DNA from: a virus
DNA length: 33,018 nt
IMG/VR virus record: IMGVR_UViG_3300042502_000159
Coordinates: 1-33,018 of that record
Strand: one strand, 5' to 3'
The position numbers were made by a program, and so were the translations under genes. The notes under the pieces are model-generated. The model saw only the letters and a list, made by a program, of their open reading frames with translations. It was not told where the DNA came from and searched no databases. Of this stretch, positions 30,898 to 33,018 are shown in pieces. Each line of letters begins with the position of its first letter. Position 1 is the stretch's first letter.

Positions 30898-30928
30898 GCG
30901 GAGGGCGGGGATAGAACCCACCCCCCGC
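30898..30928 (-). terminator. 12-bp GC-rich hairpin after the decoration-like gene
   Basis: On the minus strand GCGGGGGGTGGG pairs with CCCGCCCTCCGC across the loop TTCTATC (two G-U pairs). The sequence after it is pyrimidine-rich (TCTCTTCT) but not a U-run. It may partly terminate transcription or protect the 3' end of the capsid mRNA, keeping capsid transcripts more abundant than those of the genes that follow. Confidence 0.6.
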
Positions 30929-30937
30929 TGTCAGGGA

Positions 30938-31417
30938 TTAGGCAAACTTAGCCGTGTCGATGATGCGGAAACCAAGAACGATCTTACCAGTGGTAAGAGC
31001 GGAGTACGCACCAGTCGATGTGCCAGCAGCAACCGTCAGAATGACATCCGTATCAGCGGTGGCCATGTCGATAGGTTGCACCAGTCCGCTTGCGCTTGTG
31101 CCGGTTCCAGCGGTGAAACCACTGCCCGTGTTGAAACGGGGAGCGGTAGCAGTCGTGGCGGGCGGGACAGCCGAAGCAATGTGCTTAGCGGCAGTACCAG
31201 AGATACCAACGGACACTGCGCCAGTGGCTGCGATAGCACCAGCGGAAGTACCAAAGGTCTCGACGGTAGAGATACCAGCGAGTTCGATAGCACCACCGCG
31301 CGGGATGCGAGCGACAACCTTAGTGCCACCGCCAGCCGCGATAGCAGCAAGGTCGGCGACAGTAAGGGTGATGACATCAGTAAACGGGCTACGCTCGTTA
31401 TTTACAAGTTGTGGCAT
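30938..31417 (-). CDS. Probable capsid decoration/head protein
   Basis: This 159-residue protein is rich in Ala, Thr, Gly and Val: DVITLTVADLAAIAAGGGTK, VVARIPRGGAIELAGISTVE, TADTDVILTVAAGTSTGAYS and KIVLGFRIIDTAKFA. The composition and beta pattern fit a capsid decoration or small head protein. It directly follows the major capsid gene, the usual location. AAAGAAAG before the ATG is a weak ribosome site. No family-specific motif was recognised. Confidence 0.72.
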   Translation of the reverse strand: MPQLVNNERSPFTDVITLTVADLAAIAAGGGTKVVARIPRGGAIELAGISTVETFGTSAGAIAATGAVSVGISGTAAKHIASAVPPATTATAPRFNTGSGFTAGTGTSASGLVQPIDMATADTDVILTVAAGTSTGAYSALTTGKIVLGFRIIDTAKFA

Positions 31418-31450
31418 AATATTTTCTTTCTTTTAGTGTTTAGTTGCGGA

Positions 31451-32443
31451 TTAGTAAGCAATCTTACCGTGTGCGCCAGGGTGCTTACAAACAAGCGTAC
31501 CAACCATGTCCACGAAACCACGCTCGCCACCACCTTGGTTCTCAAGGCGTGTCGAACCCATTGGGATGAGGGTGTTGAAACCGAGATACTTCGGATTCAC
31601 CACATAACCACGGGTAGCGGCAGGCATACAGGAAGGGTTAGCATTGATGACATTAACGATGCCAAAGTCGGACTCATACAGGGTAACTGCATGGGTGATC
31701 TTCTTGCTCGAAGCGTCTTGATTGATGCGATAAACAGCTTCAGCAGGGCTGGTAGCTTGACCAGACGAGCGTTGGAAGTTCGAGATCACCTTGCGGAGAG
31801 CAACACCAGCGATGAGGGTAAGGTTATTAGCCTCGCCATTGACAGTGTAAATCGACGCAATGATGTTATTGAAGGTCGTGTCGCTAGGAGATGCCGTAAG
31901 GATCGAATCCGAAGGCGTACGATAAGCGGCAGGAACATCCGAAGGCCCAGCTGAGTCGAGCCAGTCACCAAGTCCACGGAGGGCGTAGGGAGTGCCAGCA
32001 CCGTTCTCAACGGAGCGATCGTTGTCCGAGCAGATAGCGGCCTCCACGTCCCTTTTCAACTCTCTCATGCTTTTTGCCTCCGCCTGTGCAACGTTTGCGG
32101 GGCCAACGGAGCTAACGGCTTGTTGCAGGTTCGACACGATGTAGTCGCGGCGGAAGATTTGGGTGTAGTTGCCAAGACGAGCGCGGCTAGCGAACTTGTC
32201 ATCAAAGGCAGTAACATCCGTACCTTCAGAGATACCAGCAGTCGAAGGAGCCGAAAGAACATCGGCAGTCCACTCGCTGAAAGTACCACTTGCTTTACCC
32301 TTGGAGCAAAGGCTGAGGAGCGGGGTTTCTTCTGGAGCAAGGAGGGTCAACTCGTTAGAGAGATCCTCGCGGTTGGAGATAGCGGAACCCGTGCCAGTCT
32401 TGGCCTGGGGCGCATTTGGTTGATAGGTATTTGAGATACTCAT
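31451..32443 (-). CDS. Major capsid protein, DUF5309/SU10 type
   Basis: This 330-residue HK97-fold subunit would form the head shell. The N-terminal arm contains REDLSNELTLLAPEETPLLS. The core has ASRARLGNYTQIFRRDYIVS, AQAEAKSMRELKRDVEAAIC and ALRGLGDWLDSAG. The C-terminal part has NYESDFG-like VTLYESDFGIVNVI and RGYVVNPKYLGFNTLIPMG. These are hallmarks of the DUF5309/SU10 capsid family. It lies after the scaffold-like gene and before the decoration-like gene, as expected. The start is in ATCATTATG, with no Shine-Dalgarno. Confidence 0.88.
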   Translation of the reverse strand: MSISNTYQPNAPQAKTGTGSAISNREDLSNELTLLAPEETPLLSLCSKGKASGTFSEWTADVLSAPSTAGISEGTDVTAFDDKFASRARLGNYTQIFRRDYIVSNLQQAVSSVGPANVAQAEAKSMRELKRDVEAAICSDNDRSVENGAGTPYALRGLGDWLDSAGPSDVPAAYRTPSDSILTASPSDTTFNNIIASIYTVNGEANNLTLIAGVALRKVISNFQRSSGQATSPAEAVYRINQDASSKKITHAVTLYESDFGIVNVINANPSCMPAATRGYVVNPKYLGFNTLIPMGSTRLENQGGGERGFVDMVGTLVCKHPGAHGKIAY

Positions 32444-32463
32444 AATGATTATTTAAATAAAGG

Positions 32464-33018
32464 TTATTTTAACTTAGCGATTCGTGAGGCAACCCAATCA
32501 TCGACCGAACCAGTCGTTTCAAACCTGCTGTATGCGTCTTTGACCTTTGCTTTGGCATTTGAACCAGACTTAGCCGAACCAGATCCAACCGGGGAAGCGG
32601 GTGGTGACACCTTCAACTTATTCCCAGCTCCAGCTTGGATAGCCTTAGCTTTCTTTCCAAAGATAGACCTTGCCGCATGAGCAAGAATGTATTCAATTTG
32701 CATCCCAATCTCGGGGATTTCGCGTTTCACTCTGGAAACTAGGGGATCTTCGACTAGCACCTTATAGTTCTTTCCGATCTCAGACTCTTCGTCTTGGATC
32801 TCTGGAACTTCTTTCCGTGCTGCCTCGGAGTACTGCTTGGACATCTCACCGAACTGGGCAACTTTGATCAACTGCTGCTGTTGGGCTGGGATGTACTTGG
32901 TTAGTGCTTCCTTGGCGTTCCTGTTGGCTTTGCGGATTTGACGCTTGGTGAACTCTTTATCGCCAACGGTGATGATGTCATCGGGGCCGTAGTCTTCGTG
33001 TTCATCCAAGATCTCGTC
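32464..33018 (-). CDS. Scaffold-like protein, N-terminus cut by window edge
   Basis: The frame is open at the right edge; at least 184 residues are visible, so the true start lies outside. The visible part is charged and helical: FTKRQIRKANRNAKEALTKY, EVPEIQDEESEIGKNYKVLV, then a Lys/Ser/Gly-rich linker (GSGSAKSGSNAKAKVKDAYS), and a small conserved-looking C-terminal helix (SRFETTGSVDDWVASRIAKL). The position immediately before the capsid gene and the helical charged composition fit a capsid scaffold. Identification is by context. Confidence 0.7.
   Translation of the reverse strand, partial: DEILDEHEDYGPDDIITVGDKEFTKRQIRKANRNAKEALTKYIPAQQQQLIKVAQFGEMSKQYSEAARKEVPEIQDEESEIGKNYKVLVEDPLVSRVKREIPEIGMQIEYILAHAARSIFGKKAKAIQAGAGNKLKVSPPASPVGSGSAKSGSNAKAKVKDAYSRFETTGSVDDWVASRIAKLK

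Noticed and set aside
30686-31954. 422-residue open frame antisense to the capsid and decoration-like genes
   Set aside because: It is rich in Arg, Ser, Thr and Asp with no recognisable motif and is a mirror of well-supported genes. It does show that long antisense frames can arise by chance here.
1-33018. tRNA genes, integrase, repressor, DNA polymerase or CRISPR arrays
   Set aside because: I looked for these on both strands and saw none I could support. Absence of tRNAs was judged by eye only.

Overview
The window reads as most of the genome of a tailed bacteriophage, probably short-tailed (podovirus-like). It has terminase subunits, a DUF5309/SU10-type capsid protein, adaptor-like and nozzle-like proteins, ejection-type internal virion proteins and fibres. 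I see no tape measure, tail tube or sheath, and no integrase or lysogeny repressor, so a lytic lifestyle is likely. The host cannot be named from this sequence. Many cistrons lack a Shine-Dalgarno sequence and start in an A/T-rich context, which hints at a host that initiates translation without one.

The layout has two opposed blocks. The rightward early/replication block runs from about 14087 to 23307, out of a ~1 kb repeat-rich intergenic region (13089-14086) that holds a near-consensus sigma70 promoter, a DnaA-box match and GTGGAACA repeats. It encodes many small early proteins, a DnaA domain-IV-like protein, RecT and RecE-type recombination proteins, a protein with an SSB-like tail, a RuvC-like resolvase and a DnaC-like ATPase. 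No polymerase or replicative helicase is visible, so the phage probably redirects host replication. Everything else is leftward: tail and ejection proteins from 13088 down to the terminase at the left edge, then from the right edge scaffold-like protein, capsid, decoration-like protein, adaptors, fibres, holin-like proteins, endolysin, a homing endonuclease, a peptidase and a phosphoesterase. The blocks converge at 23308-23475, where terminator-like hairpins lie. The leftward genes would form one late series if the window ends join in a circle. The portal and the terminase C-terminus should then lie just outside the window.

The most striking feature is at the left end. The large terminase gene is interrupted inside its Walker A motif (GGNR|SGKT) by a 295-residue intein (779-1663, minus strand). 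The intein has good N- and C-terminal splicing blocks but no endonuclease in its own frame. A complete HNH homing endonuclease gene (901-1416) instead lies on the opposite strand, inside the intein. The intein frame stays open for about 172 codons straight through the antisense gene. One stretch of DNA thus encodes an endonuclease on one strand and the linker joining the two halves of a splicing domain on the other.

Other notable points are a 1380-residue virion protein with a zinc-peptidase motif and a C-terminal ADP-ribosyltransferase-like module in AT-rich DNA, the split-DnaA/DnaC-like replication set, a structured leader followed by a CAA repeat, and duplicated adaptor and fibre modules.
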